DNA from: Flavobacteriaceae bacterium UBA5544
Lineage (GTDB): Bacteria > Bacteroidota > Bacteroidia > Flavobacteriales > Flavobacteriaceae
DNA: 64,000 nt
Assembly: GCA_002426755.1 (NCBI GenBank)
Contig: DINI01000002.1
Location: 118,178 to 182,177, forward strand
Reading direction: 5' to 3'
Part shown: positions 40,011 to 48,246 of the stretch, one piece after another
Position numbering within the stretch: position 1 is the stretch's first letter
Layout of the letters: each line of letters begins with the position of its first letter
Translations under genes and position numbers: made by a program
The notes under the pieces: model-generated
Told to the model about the DNA's origin: nothing
What the model saw: only the letters and a program-made list of their open reading frames with translations
The model's database searches: none

Positions 40011-40295
40011 TTAAATAAAATTAACCAAAAACGTCACAATCGCAACCAAAACCGTTGCCAAAATTACACCTCTAGCTCTATAATCCCGTTTCACTTTTAT
40101 AAACAAAAAGAAGGCAATTAAATTAAGAATGGCTCCAATACTTACTAATTTACTAAAAAAACCTTGTGCAATAGATTGCTTGATGGTGGTCTCGATGCCA
40201 TCACCATTACCAAAAATAAAAATTGCAGCTATCAATCCGATGCCATTGGCAATCAGACCGACAACAAACCCAATGAAAACTTCTTTTTTAATCAT
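40011..40295 (-). CDS. Small two- or three-helix membrane protein of unknown function
   Basis: A 94-residue protein with three hydrophobic stretches: about 5-28 (VFIGFVVGLIANGIGLIAAIFIFG), about 48-66 (LVSIGAILNLIAFFLFIKV) and about 74-92 (GVILATVLVAIVTFLVNFI). A short polar loop lies between the first two. It overlaps the end of surE by 8 bases, so it is coupled to it, and precedes lpxB. I do not recognise a named family. Confidence 0.65.
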   Translation of the reverse strand: MIKKEVFIGFVVGLIANGIGLIAAIFIFGNGDGIETTIKQSIAQGFFSKLVSIGAILNLIAFFLFIKVKRDYRARGVILATVLVAIVTFLVNFI

Positions 40296-41064
40296 TTAAT
40301 TTCCAACTATTTAAATTTTGAATTGCATGATGCGCAGTTAAATCAAATTGAACGGGAACCACCGACACATAACCGTGTTCCAAAGCCCATTCATCGGTAT
40401 CTTCACCTTGATCTAAGTTAACAAATTTTCCTGTCAACCAGTAATAATCTCTGCCTTGGGGATTCTTTCGTTTGTCGAATTCTTCTTCCCAATTGGCCTT
40501 TGCTTGCCGGCATACTTTAATGCCTTTGATGTCTTTTTCTTTTAGATTTGGGAGGTTCACATTCAGCACGACACCGTTTGGAATCCCATTTTTAAGAGCA
40601 TTCTTTACAATGGTCTTGATAAATGGTTTGGAGGGTTCAAAATCAGCGTTCCAGTTATAGTCCAAAAGAGAAAACCCAATGGCGGGAATTCCTTCAATTC
40701 CAGCTTCTAAAGCAGCACTCATAGTACCAGAATAAATAACATTGATTGATGAGTTGGAGCCATGATTTACTCCAGACACACATAAATCTGGACGTCTTTT
40801 TAAAATCTGTTTTATGGCAAGTTTTACACAATCGGCCGGGGTTCCGGAGCAACTGTACTCATCCTGTTCTCCTTTATCAACCGATACTTTTTCAACAAAG
40901 AGGGTTGAATTTATTGTAATTGCATGACCCATACCGCTTTGTGGGCTATCGGGCGCGACGACGACCACTTCTCCAAGTTCGTTCATGACTTCAATCAGCG
41001 CTCGTATTCCTGGAGCTGTAATTCCATCATCATTGGTAACTAAAATAAGCGGTTTTTTAGACAT
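40288..41064 (-). CDS. surE: 5'/3'-nucleotidase SurE
   Basis: A metal-dependent nucleoside monophosphate phosphatase linked to stationary-phase survival. The 258-residue protein begins with the metal-binding ILVTNDDGITAPGIRALIEV. VVVAPDSPQSGMGHAIT and SGVNHGSNSSINVIYSGTMSAALEA, which complete the active site, follow. It is the first gene of the leftward operon and starts about 290 bases from the divergent protease gene. Confidence 0.95.
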   Translation of the reverse strand: MSKKPLILVTNDDGITAPGIRALIEVMNELGEVVVVAPDSPQSGMGHAITINSTLFVEKVSVDKGEQDEYSCSGTPADCVKLAIKQILKRRPDLCVSGVNHGSNSSINVIYSGTMSAALEAGIEGIPAIGFSLLDYNWNADFEPSKPFIKTIVKNALKNGIPNGVVLNVNLPNLKEKDIKGIKVCRQAKANWEEEFDKRKNPQGRDYYWLTGKFVNLDQGEDTDEWALEHGYVSVVPVQFDLTAHHAIQNLNSWKLND

Positions 41065-41356
41065 GAATTTATTTTTTTGAAGCCACTAAAATACATAAAT
41101 TACGTTGGAATTACCTATATTGTTAGCTTTAACAAAAAATTAGTAGCCACAGGTTTTATTGGCATGGTTTTTTCTTTTACTTTAGTGAAAAATTATGGAA
41201 TTCAGTTTTAATGAATTACACAATAATTATAAGGCTTTTAGGTTTTAAAATAGAATTTATACCCAAACACATGAAATGCCTATTAAAAAAATGTTGTTAA
41301 TCAAAAGCAATTATTTAAGGCATTGCATCTGACCATTAAAAAACAAATAGAAACAG
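41065..41356. other. AT-rich divergent intergenic region between surE and the tail-specific protease
   Basis: 292 bases without a gene. It must carry the promoters of both operons. I found no perfect TAnnTTTG box, palindrome or repeat that I would call with any confidence. Confidence 0.4.
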
Positions 41357-43600
41357 ATGAAAACAATGAAAAGGAATTATAAACTGCTGTTGTTAGTGCT
41401 CTTGATGGCATTCGCTTCATGTAGTTTCACGACTAAAAAGTTTGAAGATCCGGATAAAGACAAATTGCTCATTCAGCTCATAACCTATGTTCTTGAGCAA
41501 GGGCACTTCAACCCAAAAGATATCAATGATGATTTTTCTGAAAAAGTCTTCAACGGATATCTTGAACAATTAGATCCATTCAAAAGATACTTCTATGAAT
41601 CAGATATTCAGGAATTCAGGGCTTATCAAGATAAACTGGACGACCAGATTAAGGCATACGACATCACTTTTTTCAATATGACTCATGAGCGTTTATTAAA
41701 ACGTTTGGAAGAATCAAAAGAGATATACAAAGAAGTACTTTCTCACCCGTTTGATTTCAATATCAAAGAAGATTTTTCTACGGATTATAAGGATTTAACC
41801 TATGTCAATTCTAAAAAGGAAATGGTCAATCGCTGGAGACAACAACTGAAGTTCTCTACAATTGCTAATTATGATGACTTAATTTCTCAACAGGATGAAA
41901 ATTTTTCCGGAAAAAGGAATTTAAATGCCATGACAATTGATGTTGATGGGAAGGAAATGGATGTGCCAGTAGATCCTACTGAACAGTCAAAGAAATTTAA
42001 CGATTCTGAAAAAAAATCAATTGAAAAAAAGTCGAATGTTGAGTTGGAAAAAGAAGCTAGAGCCGCAACGCTTAAATCTTTGGATGAACTGTATGACTTT
42101 ATTGATGATAGACAGCGTCAAGATTGGTTTTCTGTTTATATTAATGCGATAGTCGAAGAATTTGATCCGCATACGTTTTATTTTGCTCCAGAAGAAAAGG
42201 ACCGTTTTGACGTGGCAATGTCCGGTAACTTTGAAGGTATCGGAGCAAGACTTCAGAAAAAAATGGATGCCATAACCATTAACGAAATTATTAGTGGTGG
42301 ACCAGCTTGGAGACAAAACGAATTAGAAGTTGGTGATCAAATACTAAAAGTAAAGCAAGATGACGACACCCCTGCGGTTAATGTCGTTGGAATGCGTCTG
42401 GATGATGCAGTAAAACTGATAAAAGGACCAAAAGGAACCAATGTGATACTTACATTGAAAAAAGTCAACGGAAACATTGAAGATTTGACCATTACAAGAG
42501 ATGTTGTTGAATTGGAAGAAACTTACGCCAAATCTTCTATTGTGAAAAAGGATGGGAAAACGTTTGGAGTCATCAATTTGCCAAAATTCTATGTAGATTT
42601 TGAAGATTATAACAAACGTAACGCAGCTTCTGATCTCAAACTAGAAATCGAGAGATTGAAAGAACAAGGTATGGAAGGTTTGGTATTAGATTTGAGAAAT
42701 AACGGAGGAGGTTCTCTTCAAACCGTTGTGGATATGGGTGGCTTGTTCATTAAGGATGGACCGATAGTACAAGTTAAAACAGCTGGTGAAGAAAAAGAAG
42801 TATTGTCCGATAAAGACAGATCCATTGTTTGGGATGGTCCTTTGGTGATTTTGGTCAATGAATTGTCAGCTTCTGCATCAGAAATTTTGGCCGCGGCAAT
42901 GCAAGATTATAAAAGAGCAATTATTATTGGAAGTAAGCAGACCTACGGTAAAGGTACAGTTCAAAATGTATTGGACTTGAATCGTATGGTGCGTAATAAC
43001 ACTAATGGCGACATGGGAGCGTTGAAATTTACAACGCAAAAGTTCTATCGTATCAATGGAGGTTCTACCCAATTGGAAGGCGTTAAAAGTGATGTGGTCG
43101 TTCCGGATCGTTATAGTTATATTGATTTAGGTGAAAAAGATCAAGAAAATCCATTGCCTTGGGATAAAATTGATGCAGTTGATTACACCACTTTTGAGAA
43201 TTATTACGATTACGACAATACCATCAAAAAAAGCAAAGAGCGCATGGCTCATAATGAACAATTACAGTTAATTGATCAAAATGCACAATGGGTGAAAAAA
43301 ATTAGAGATAAAGAAAGCTATCCATTGAATTATGAGGAGTATAAAGCTCAAATTAAATTGAATGAAGAAGAAGCAAAACGTTTTGAAAAACTATCAGATT
43401 ATAAAACTGATTTAACCTTTACTTCGTTGCCATATGAAAATAAGCTAATGGACGCAGATAGTATTTTGAAAGAAAAACGTGATCGTTGGCATAAAAGTTT
43501 GAGCCAGGATGTTTATATTGAAGAAGCATTGAACGTATTGAATGACCTTAAAATGTCTTATCCGGTAAAAACAAAAGTAGCAACAAATGCAAAACAATAA
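41357..43600 (+). CDS. Tail-specific carboxy-terminal protease (S41, Prc/Tsp type)
   Basis: A 747-residue periplasmic protease that degrades proteins by their C-terminus and trims envelope proteins. The N-terminal signal is lipoprotein-like (LLLVLLMAFASCSF). After a long helical domain a PDZ domain lies at about 285-370 (GIGARLQKKMDAITINEIIS). The S41 catalytic domain is at about 390-600, with Ser in NELSASASEILAAAMQDY and Lys in SKQTYGKGTVQNV. The length fits the Prc form. It is followed by an ABC permease gene with 0 bases between them. Confidence 0.93.
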   Translation: MKTMKRNYKLLLLVLLMAFASCSFTTKKFEDPDKDKLLIQLITYVLEQGHFNPKDINDDFSEKVFNGYLEQLDPFKRYFYESDIQEFRAYQDKLDDQIKAYDITFFNMTHERLLKRLEESKEIYKEVLSHPFDFNIKEDFSTDYKDLTYVNSKKEMVNRWRQQLKFSTIANYDDLISQQDENFSGKRNLNAMTIDVDGKEMDVPVDPTEQSKKFNDSEKKSIEKKSNVELEKEARAATLKSLDELYDFIDDRQRQDWFSVYINAIVEEFDPHTFYFAPEEKDRFDVAMSGNFEGIGARLQKKMDAITINEIISGGPAWRQNELEVGDQILKVKQDDDTPAVNVVGMRLDDAVKLIKGPKGTNVILTLKKVNGNIEDLTITRDVVELEETYAKSSIVKKDGKTFGVINLPKFYVDFEDYNKRNAASDLKLEIERLKEQGMEGLVLDLRNNGGGSLQTVVDMGGLFIKDGPIVQVKTAGEEKEVLSDKDRSIVWDGPLVILVNELSASASEILAAAMQDYKRAIIIGSKQTYGKGTVQNVLDLNRMVRNNTNGDMGALKFTTQKFYRINGGSTQLEGVKSDVVVPDRYSYIDLGEKDQENPLPWDKIDAVDYTTFENYYDYDNTIKKSKERMAHNEQLQLIDQNAQWVKKIRDKESYPLNYEEYKAQIKLNEEEAKRFEKLSDYKTDLTFTSLPYENKLMDADSILKEKRDRWHKSLSQDVYIEEALNVLNDLKMSYPVKTKVATNAKQ

Positions 43601-44695
43601 ATGAGTAAACCTAGTAGCTCATTAACTCAATTGGCGCTCCAAAAGTTCAAAAAGAACATTTGGGGCGTTTTAAGTTTTTGGTTTGTTGTGTTTGTCGGTT
43701 TCGTCTCGGTTTTTGCCTATGTATTCGCGCCAGATGATTCACAAAATGCCAACCAGATGCATTTGTCTATTCATTCAAAAAAGCCAGGTTTTGAGGTGCA
43801 AATACTGACCATTCCATCTCAATTGAAGAATGAACAGTCATTTTTCTCAAAACTCTTTTTCGGAACGCAAAATACGGACACCGAAATCCCAATAACTGGT
43901 TATAAAATTGAAAATGATGATTTGGTTTACACCGAATACGCTTCTGACGGATTGGAAGGTGTAAGTAAACAAATTTCATTGAAGACGTTTCCTCAAAATA
44001 ACTATCAAAACTATATTAAAGGAAAAACATTCCTATTCGGAACAGATAAATACGGACGAGATTATTTGAGCCGAATTTTAATTGGAGCAAGAATTTCTTT
44101 TTTTATTGGATTCATCGCCGTGTTTATTTCTTTGGTCATCGGCATCTTTATGGGAAGTCTTGCTGGCTATTTCGGAGGAAAGGTTGACGCAGTTATTATG
44201 TGGATTATCAATGTAACGTGGTCCATTCCTACGTTGTTGTTGGTCATCGCAATTACTTTGGCGTTGGGCAAAGGGTTTTGGCAAGTGTTTATTGCGGTCG
44301 GGTTGACCATGTGGGTAGAGGTGGCAAGAGTTGTAAGAGGCCAAATCATTAGCGTTAAGGAAATGCAATATGTCACAGCCGCAAGAGCCTTGGGTTTCAA
44401 TGATTATAGAATTATCACAAGACATATTCTTCCCAATATTATGGCGCCAGTTATTGTGATATCGGCCGCTAATTTCGCCGCAGCCATTTTAGTGGAAAGT
44501 GGTTTAAGCTTCCTTGGGATTGGTGCACAGCCGCCAATGGCTAGTTGGGGAGCAATGATTAAAGACCACTACAATTATATCATCCTAGGAAAACCGTATT
44601 TGGCTTTAATTCCGGGGCTTTGTATTATGTTGTTAGTAATGGCATTTATGTTGATTGGTAATGCCTTGAGGGATGCTTTGGATGTAAAAGGTTAA
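43601..44695 (+). CDS. ABC transporter permease, DppC/OppC type
   Basis: A 364-residue inner-membrane permease with about six transmembrane helices. A long periplasmic loop follows the first helix (about residues 45-130) and contains GTDKYGRDYLSRIL, typical of the DppC/OppC class. The EAA-type coupling motif is ARALGFNDYRIITRHILPNIMAPV (about 265-288). No partner permease, ATPase or binding protein adjoins it, so its substrate is unknown; peptides or nickel are the usual ones. Its stop overlaps the stop of the convergent engB gene by 4 bases. Confidence 0.9.
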   Translation: MSKPSSSLTQLALQKFKKNIWGVLSFWFVVFVGFVSVFAYVFAPDDSQNANQMHLSIHSKKPGFEVQILTIPSQLKNEQSFFSKLFFGTQNTDTEIPITGYKIENDDLVYTEYASDGLEGVSKQISLKTFPQNNYQNYIKGKTFLFGTDKYGRDYLSRILIGARISFFIGFIAVFISLVIGIFMGSLAGYFGGKVDAVIMWIINVTWSIPTLLLVIAITLALGKGFWQVFIAVGLTMWVEVARVVRGQIISVKEMQYVTAARALGFNDYRIITRHILPNIMAPVIVISAANFAAAILVESGLSFLGIGAQPPMASWGAMIKDHYNYIILGKPYLALIPGLCIMLLVMAFMLIGNALRDALDVKG

Positions 44696-45306
44696 TTCTG
44701 TCTCAATGCATTAATCTCCTCATTCATATCGGCAATATGTTGTAACACTTCATCACGACCAACAGAAGAAGTTGAAGATGTGATGAAATGGGTTGGTGTC
44801 TCTTCCCAGGTTTTCAGTAGTTCTTGAGTGTAAGCTTCAATATTTCGTTCGATAGCTTTTGGCTTTAATTTATCGGCTTTGGTAAAAATGATAGAAAAAG
44901 GAATGCCTTTCCCTCCCAAATATTCCATGAATTCCAAGTCAATTTTTTGAGGTTCATGCCGAATGTCCACGAGCACAAACGCATTGACTAATTGTGTGCG
45001 TCTTTCAAAATAATCGGTGATAAATTTCTGGAATTTCTTTTTTGCAGATTTTGAAACCCTTGCATAACCGTACCCTGGCAAGTCAACCAAAAACCAATTC
45101 TTATTGATTAAAAAGTGATTGATAAGTTGTGTTTTTCCTGGGCGACCAGAGGTTTTTGCCAAATTTTTGTGATTTGTCAGCATGTTTATCAATGATGACT
45201 TTCCCACGTTACTACGACCGATAAAGGCGTATTCGGGCAAGCTATCCTTTGGGCATTTAGCCACCTCGGAATTACTCATTATGAATTCGGCAGTTTTAAT
45301 TATCAT
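44692..45306 (-). CDS. engB: Ribosome-biogenesis GTPase EngB (YihA/YsxC)
   Basis: An essential GTPase for assembly of the large ribosomal subunit. The 204-residue protein has G1 GRSNVGKSSLINML, G2 around TSGRPGKTQLINHF, G3 DLPGYGYA and G4 TKADKL, in order. The start ATG is at 45306. It converges with the ABC permease gene, sharing 4 bases at their stops, and is followed upstream by a repeat-bearing spacer. Confidence 0.95.
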   Translation of the reverse strand: MIIKTAEFIMSNSEVAKCPKDSLPEYAFIGRSNVGKSSLINMLTNHKNLAKTSGRPGKTQLINHFLINKNWFLVDLPGYGYARVSKSAKKKFQKFITDYFERRTQLVNAFVLVDIRHEPQKIDLEFMEYLGGKGIPFSIIFTKADKLKPKAIERNIEAYTQELLKTWEETPTHFITSSTSSVGRDEVLQHIADMNEEINALRQN

Positions 45307-45510
45307 GTTTTCAGTCTTCAGTTTGCAGTAAGCAGTCGGCAGTTATTAATTTGAGCTTTATTTTATTTTATAAAATCGGTAAAGTTTCAAGATTCAGCTT
45401 TTTTAACCGCGAAGAACGCAAGGTTTTGCGCAAGGGACACAACGGATTTCAATTTCAGATCCAATTTCAATTTCAACTTTTTAGGTCTTCCGTTATCGGT
45501 CACCTGTCCA
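45307..45510. repeat. Spacer with several low-complexity repeats
   Basis: 204 bases with no gene. It holds GCAGTAAGCAGTCGGCAGTT (45326-45345), a TTAACCGCGAAGAACGCAAGG unit (about 45400-45420) and TTTCAATTTC units (45448-45480) of the TTGAAN type seen in the paa operon. Together they look like a stack of remnants of dispersed repeats. Confidence 0.55.
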
Positions 45511-46275
45511 TCAAAGACCACGTTTCGTAAGCCACGCATCCAAAATCCCATTAAACTCTTCGGGATGTTCCATCATTGCAGCATGCCCACATTTATCAAT
45601 CCAAAATAAATCAGAATCAGGAAGTAATTGATGGAATTCTTCGGCAACTTCAGGCGGCGTTACGGTATCGTTTTTACCCCAAATAATGCAGACAGGAAGA
45701 TTCATTTTGGGCAAATCCTTTGCCATATTGTGACGTATGGCACTTTTTGCAATCGCCAGAGTTTTTATCAACTTGTTGCGGTCATTGACGGTTTCGTAAA
45801 CTTCATCCACAATTTCTTTGGTGGCAACCGCTGGGTCATAAAACACATCTTGTGCTTTTTTCTTAATGACCTCATAGTCACCTCTTTTGGTATAACCTCC
45901 GCCCATGGCACTTTCGTACAAACCTGAACTTCCGGTAATGACTAAAGCCTTGATTTTTGCAGGGTATAATTTAGTGTGATATAAGCCTATATGGCCTCCA
46001 AGAGAGTTGCCCAATAGTATGACGTTGTCCAATTCCTTAAAAGCAATAAAATCACTCAAATATTTGGCAAAACTTCTAACATTGGTTTTTAGCAACGACA
46101 TCGAGTAAATTGGTAATTCTGGAATGATCACTTTGTAACCTTTTGCTCCAAAATAATGCAATACGGCATCAAAGTTGCTCAAGCCTCCCATCAATCCATG
46201 AAGCACGATGATAGGTTGCCCTTCACCTTCTTCAATATAACTGTAATTTTTCTCTTTTCTTAAACGGTACTTCAT
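45511..46275 (-). CDS. Alpha/beta hydrolase
   Basis: A hydrolase of about 254 residues from ATG 46275 (MKYRLRKEKNYSYIEEGEG); a start at 46305 is also open. HGLMGGLSNFD holds the oxyanion hole. The nucleophile elbow is GNSLGGHIG, the acid is in WGKNDTVTPPEVAEEF, and the His in CGHAAMMEHPEEFN. The triad is complete, so it is an active enzyme of unknown substrate. It lies between engB and mraZ and is transcribed away from the division cluster. Confidence 0.9.
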   Translation of the reverse strand: MKYRLRKEKNYSYIEEGEGQPIIVLHGLMGGLSNFDAVLHYFGAKGYKVIIPELPIYSMSLLKTNVRSFAKYLSDFIAFKELDNVILLGNSLGGHIGLYHTKLYPAKIKALVITGSSGLYESAMGGGYTKRGDYEVIKKKAQDVFYDPAVATKEIVDEVYETVNDRNKLIKTLAIAKSAIRHNMAKDLPKMNLPVCIIWGKNDTVTPPEVAEEFHQLLPDSDLFWIDKCGHAAMMEHPEEFNGILDAWLTKRGL

Positions 46276-46398
46276 CGATTGGTTAGTCTGTTGCTCAAAA
46301 AACAAATATAGGTATTTCGTGGAAATATAGTTTTATTTTCAACAGACTTCCAACGAATACTTTCAGAATAGTTTTCGACAATGAGAACATGGTTTTTC

Positions 46399-46522
46399 TA
46401 CCACTTTCCAATTAATTGATATTCAGGTTATTATTATTTATTTAATCTAAAATTTTTACAGAAATATCGGCTTAATTTAAAAACTTATAAACAAAAGTGG
46501 TAGAAAGTGGTAAAAAGTGGTA
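46399..46522 (+). promoter_or_regulatory. MraZ-binding boxes upstream of the division cluster
   Basis: Three direct GTGGTA boxes at 46497, 46507 and 46517 have an exact 10-base period, each followed by AAAA or GAAA. One more copy lies in the opposite direction (TACCAC, 46399-46404). MraZ binds direct TGG-type repeats with 10-base spacing in other bacteria, so this is a likely self-control operator. Confidence 0.85.
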
Positions 46523-46573
46523 ATATTTTCAATATATTTGAATCGTAGTCGTTAGTAATACAAACACATCATT

Positions 46574-47041
46574 TTGAACTCATTAATAGGAACATACGAA
46601 TGCAAGGTGGATGCCAAAGGAAGGCTAATGCTTCCTGCTGCCATCAAAAAGCAGTTGTCGCCTATGTTGCAAAATGGCTTTGTCTTGAAACGAGCGGTTT
46701 TTCAGCCCTGTTTGGAATTATATCCAATGACGGAGTGGGAAGCGTTGATGCAAAAAGTAAACAAGCTTAACCGTTTCAAAAAAAAGAATAACGATTTCAT
46801 ACGTCGCTTTACTGCTGGTGTCAAAGTTGTTGAAGTAGATGCTACGGGACGGTTGCTGATTCCTAAAGATTTGATGGCATTTTCTGATATCACTAAAGAT
46901 ATTGTGGTTTCGTCAGCAATTAACATCATTGAGATTTGGGATAAGGATAAATATGAACAAGCTATTGATGACGCCACAGGCGATTTTGCGGATTTAGCTG
47001 AAGATGTCATGGGACAAGATGATGACAATGGAATATCATAA
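46574..47041 (+). CDS. mraZ: Transcriptional regulator MraZ
   Basis: The conserved first gene of the division and cell wall cluster. The 155-residue protein has two AbrB-like half-domains, with VDAKGRLMLPAAIKK near residue 15 and VDATGRLLIPKDL near 90. It forms a ring that binds upstream direct repeats. The start is TTG at 46574, which gives the conserved MNSLIGTYECKVD. It overlaps rsmH by 14 to 38 bases, depending on which rsmH start is used. Confidence 0.93.
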   Translation: MNSLIGTYECKVDAKGRLMLPAAIKKQLSPMLQNGFVLKRAVFQPCLELYPMTEWEALMQKVNKLNRFKKKNNDFIRRFTAGVKVVEVDATGRLLIPKDLMAFSDITKDIVVSSAINIIEIWDKDKYEQAIDDATGDFADLAEDVMGQDDDNGIS

Positions 47042-47924
47042 TGCAGTTTTACTTACAGAAACAGTCGATGGTTTGAATGTTAAACCGGATGGTGTCTATG
47101 TCGATGTGACGTTCGGTGGTGGAGGTCATAGTCGGGAAATTTTAAAGCGATTGGGACCAAACGGAAAATTGTATGCTTTTGACCAAGATAAAGACGCTCT
47201 TTTAAATACAATCGATGATGCGCGTTTCACTTTAATCAATGAAAACTTCAGATTTATCAAACGTTTTTTGAGATTTTATGGTGTGAAGGAAGTAGATGGT
47301 GTTCTTGCTGATTTTGGTGTGTCATCCCATCAGTTTGATGTTGCCGAACGCGGTTTTTCCACTCGTTTTGAAGCTGACTTGGATATGAGAATGAATCAGG
47401 ATAGCCAACTATCTGCTTACCATGTCATCAACAAATATGAAGAGGAACAAATAAAAGAAGTGTTGCTTCAATATGGCGAATTGAGACAAGCGCCAGCAAT
47501 GGCGAGAGTCATTGTTGAAGAGAGAGCCCATGGAGATATTAAATCAAGTGAGCAGTTGAAAGAAGTGCTCAAAAAATTTGTAAAACATAAAAACGAGCAT
47601 AAGGTCTTGGCGCAAATCTATCAAGCAATTCGTATTGAAGTGAATCAAGAAATAGAAGCATTAAAGGAATTGTTGATTCAAACACCTGAAGTATTGAGAA
47701 AGGGAGGTCGCTTGAGTTTTATCTCATATCACTCATTGGAAGACCGATTGGTGAAACGATTTATAAGAAATGGCATGTTTGAAGGAGAGCCAGAGCGTGA
47801 TGTTTTTGGAAATTTTGAAGTGCCATTACAAAAAGTAAATGGTTTGATTGTCCCAACAAAAGAAGAAATTAAAGAAAATAATAGAGCCCGAAGTGCAAAG
47901 TTGAGAATTGCCGAAAAATTATGA
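47028..47924 (+). CDS. rsmH: 16S rRNA (cytosine-N4)-methyltransferase RsmH
   Basis: Methylates C1402 of 16S rRNA; the gene is regularly second in this cluster. I start at ATG 47028 (MEYHNAVLLTETVDGL; 298 residues), the usual N-terminus; ATGs at 47004, 47019 and 47022 are in frame. The SAM-binding motif is YVDVTFGGGGHSREIL. Later segments LADFGVSSHQFD, RGFSTRFEADLDMRM and SYHSLEDRLVKRF confirm it. It overlaps mraZ by 14 bases and ftsL by 4 bases. Confidence 0.95.
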   Translation: MEYHNAVLLTETVDGLNVKPDGVYVDVTFGGGGHSREILKRLGPNGKLYAFDQDKDALLNTIDDARFTLINENFRFIKRFLRFYGVKEVDGVLADFGVSSHQFDVAERGFSTRFEADLDMRMNQDSQLSAYHVINKYEEEQIKEVLLQYGELRQAPAMARVIVEERAHGDIKSSEQLKEVLKKFVKHKNEHKVLAQIYQAIRIEVNQEIEALKELLIQTPEVLRKGGRLSFISYHSLEDRLVKRFIRNGMFEGEPERDVFGNFEVPLQKVNGLIVPTKEEIKENNRARSAKLRIAEKL

Positions 47925-48241
47925 AGCAAAGTTTATATGGCATATTAAAAGGAAAATTTTTAATCAGTGATGATTCGTTCAAAAATTGGAGAATCATCCT
48001 TTTCATTTCTTTTTTGGCCATTATTATGATTGCAAGCTCTCACAGTGCGGACCAAAAAGTGCACGATATCGCTCGATTGAATAATGAAGTTAAAGAATGG
48101 CGGTCTTCGTTTGTAGACGGACGTTCAAAATTAATGAGGCTTAAGATGGAGTCTGCACTCATCAGTAAAATGTCAGAAAAAGGAATTGAACCATCTGTAA
48201 TACCACCAAAAAAAATAAAAGTAGCATCACAAGAAAATTGA
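47921..48241 (+). CDS. ftsL: FtsL-like division protein
   Basis: A 106-residue bitopic membrane protein with one helix at about residues 27-43 (IILFISFLAIIMIASS) and a periplasmic coiled coil (IARLNNEVKEWRSSFVDGRS). Sequence identity of FtsL is always low, so the call rests on topology, length and position between rsmH and the penicillin-binding protein gene. It overlaps rsmH by 4 bases (ATGA). Confidence 0.85.
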   Translation: MKQSLYGILKGKFLISDDSFKNWRIILFISFLAIIMIASSHSADQKVHDIARLNNEVKEWRSSFVDGRSKLMRLKMESALISKMSEKGIEPSVIPPKKIKVASQEN

Positions 48242-48246
48242 ATTAA

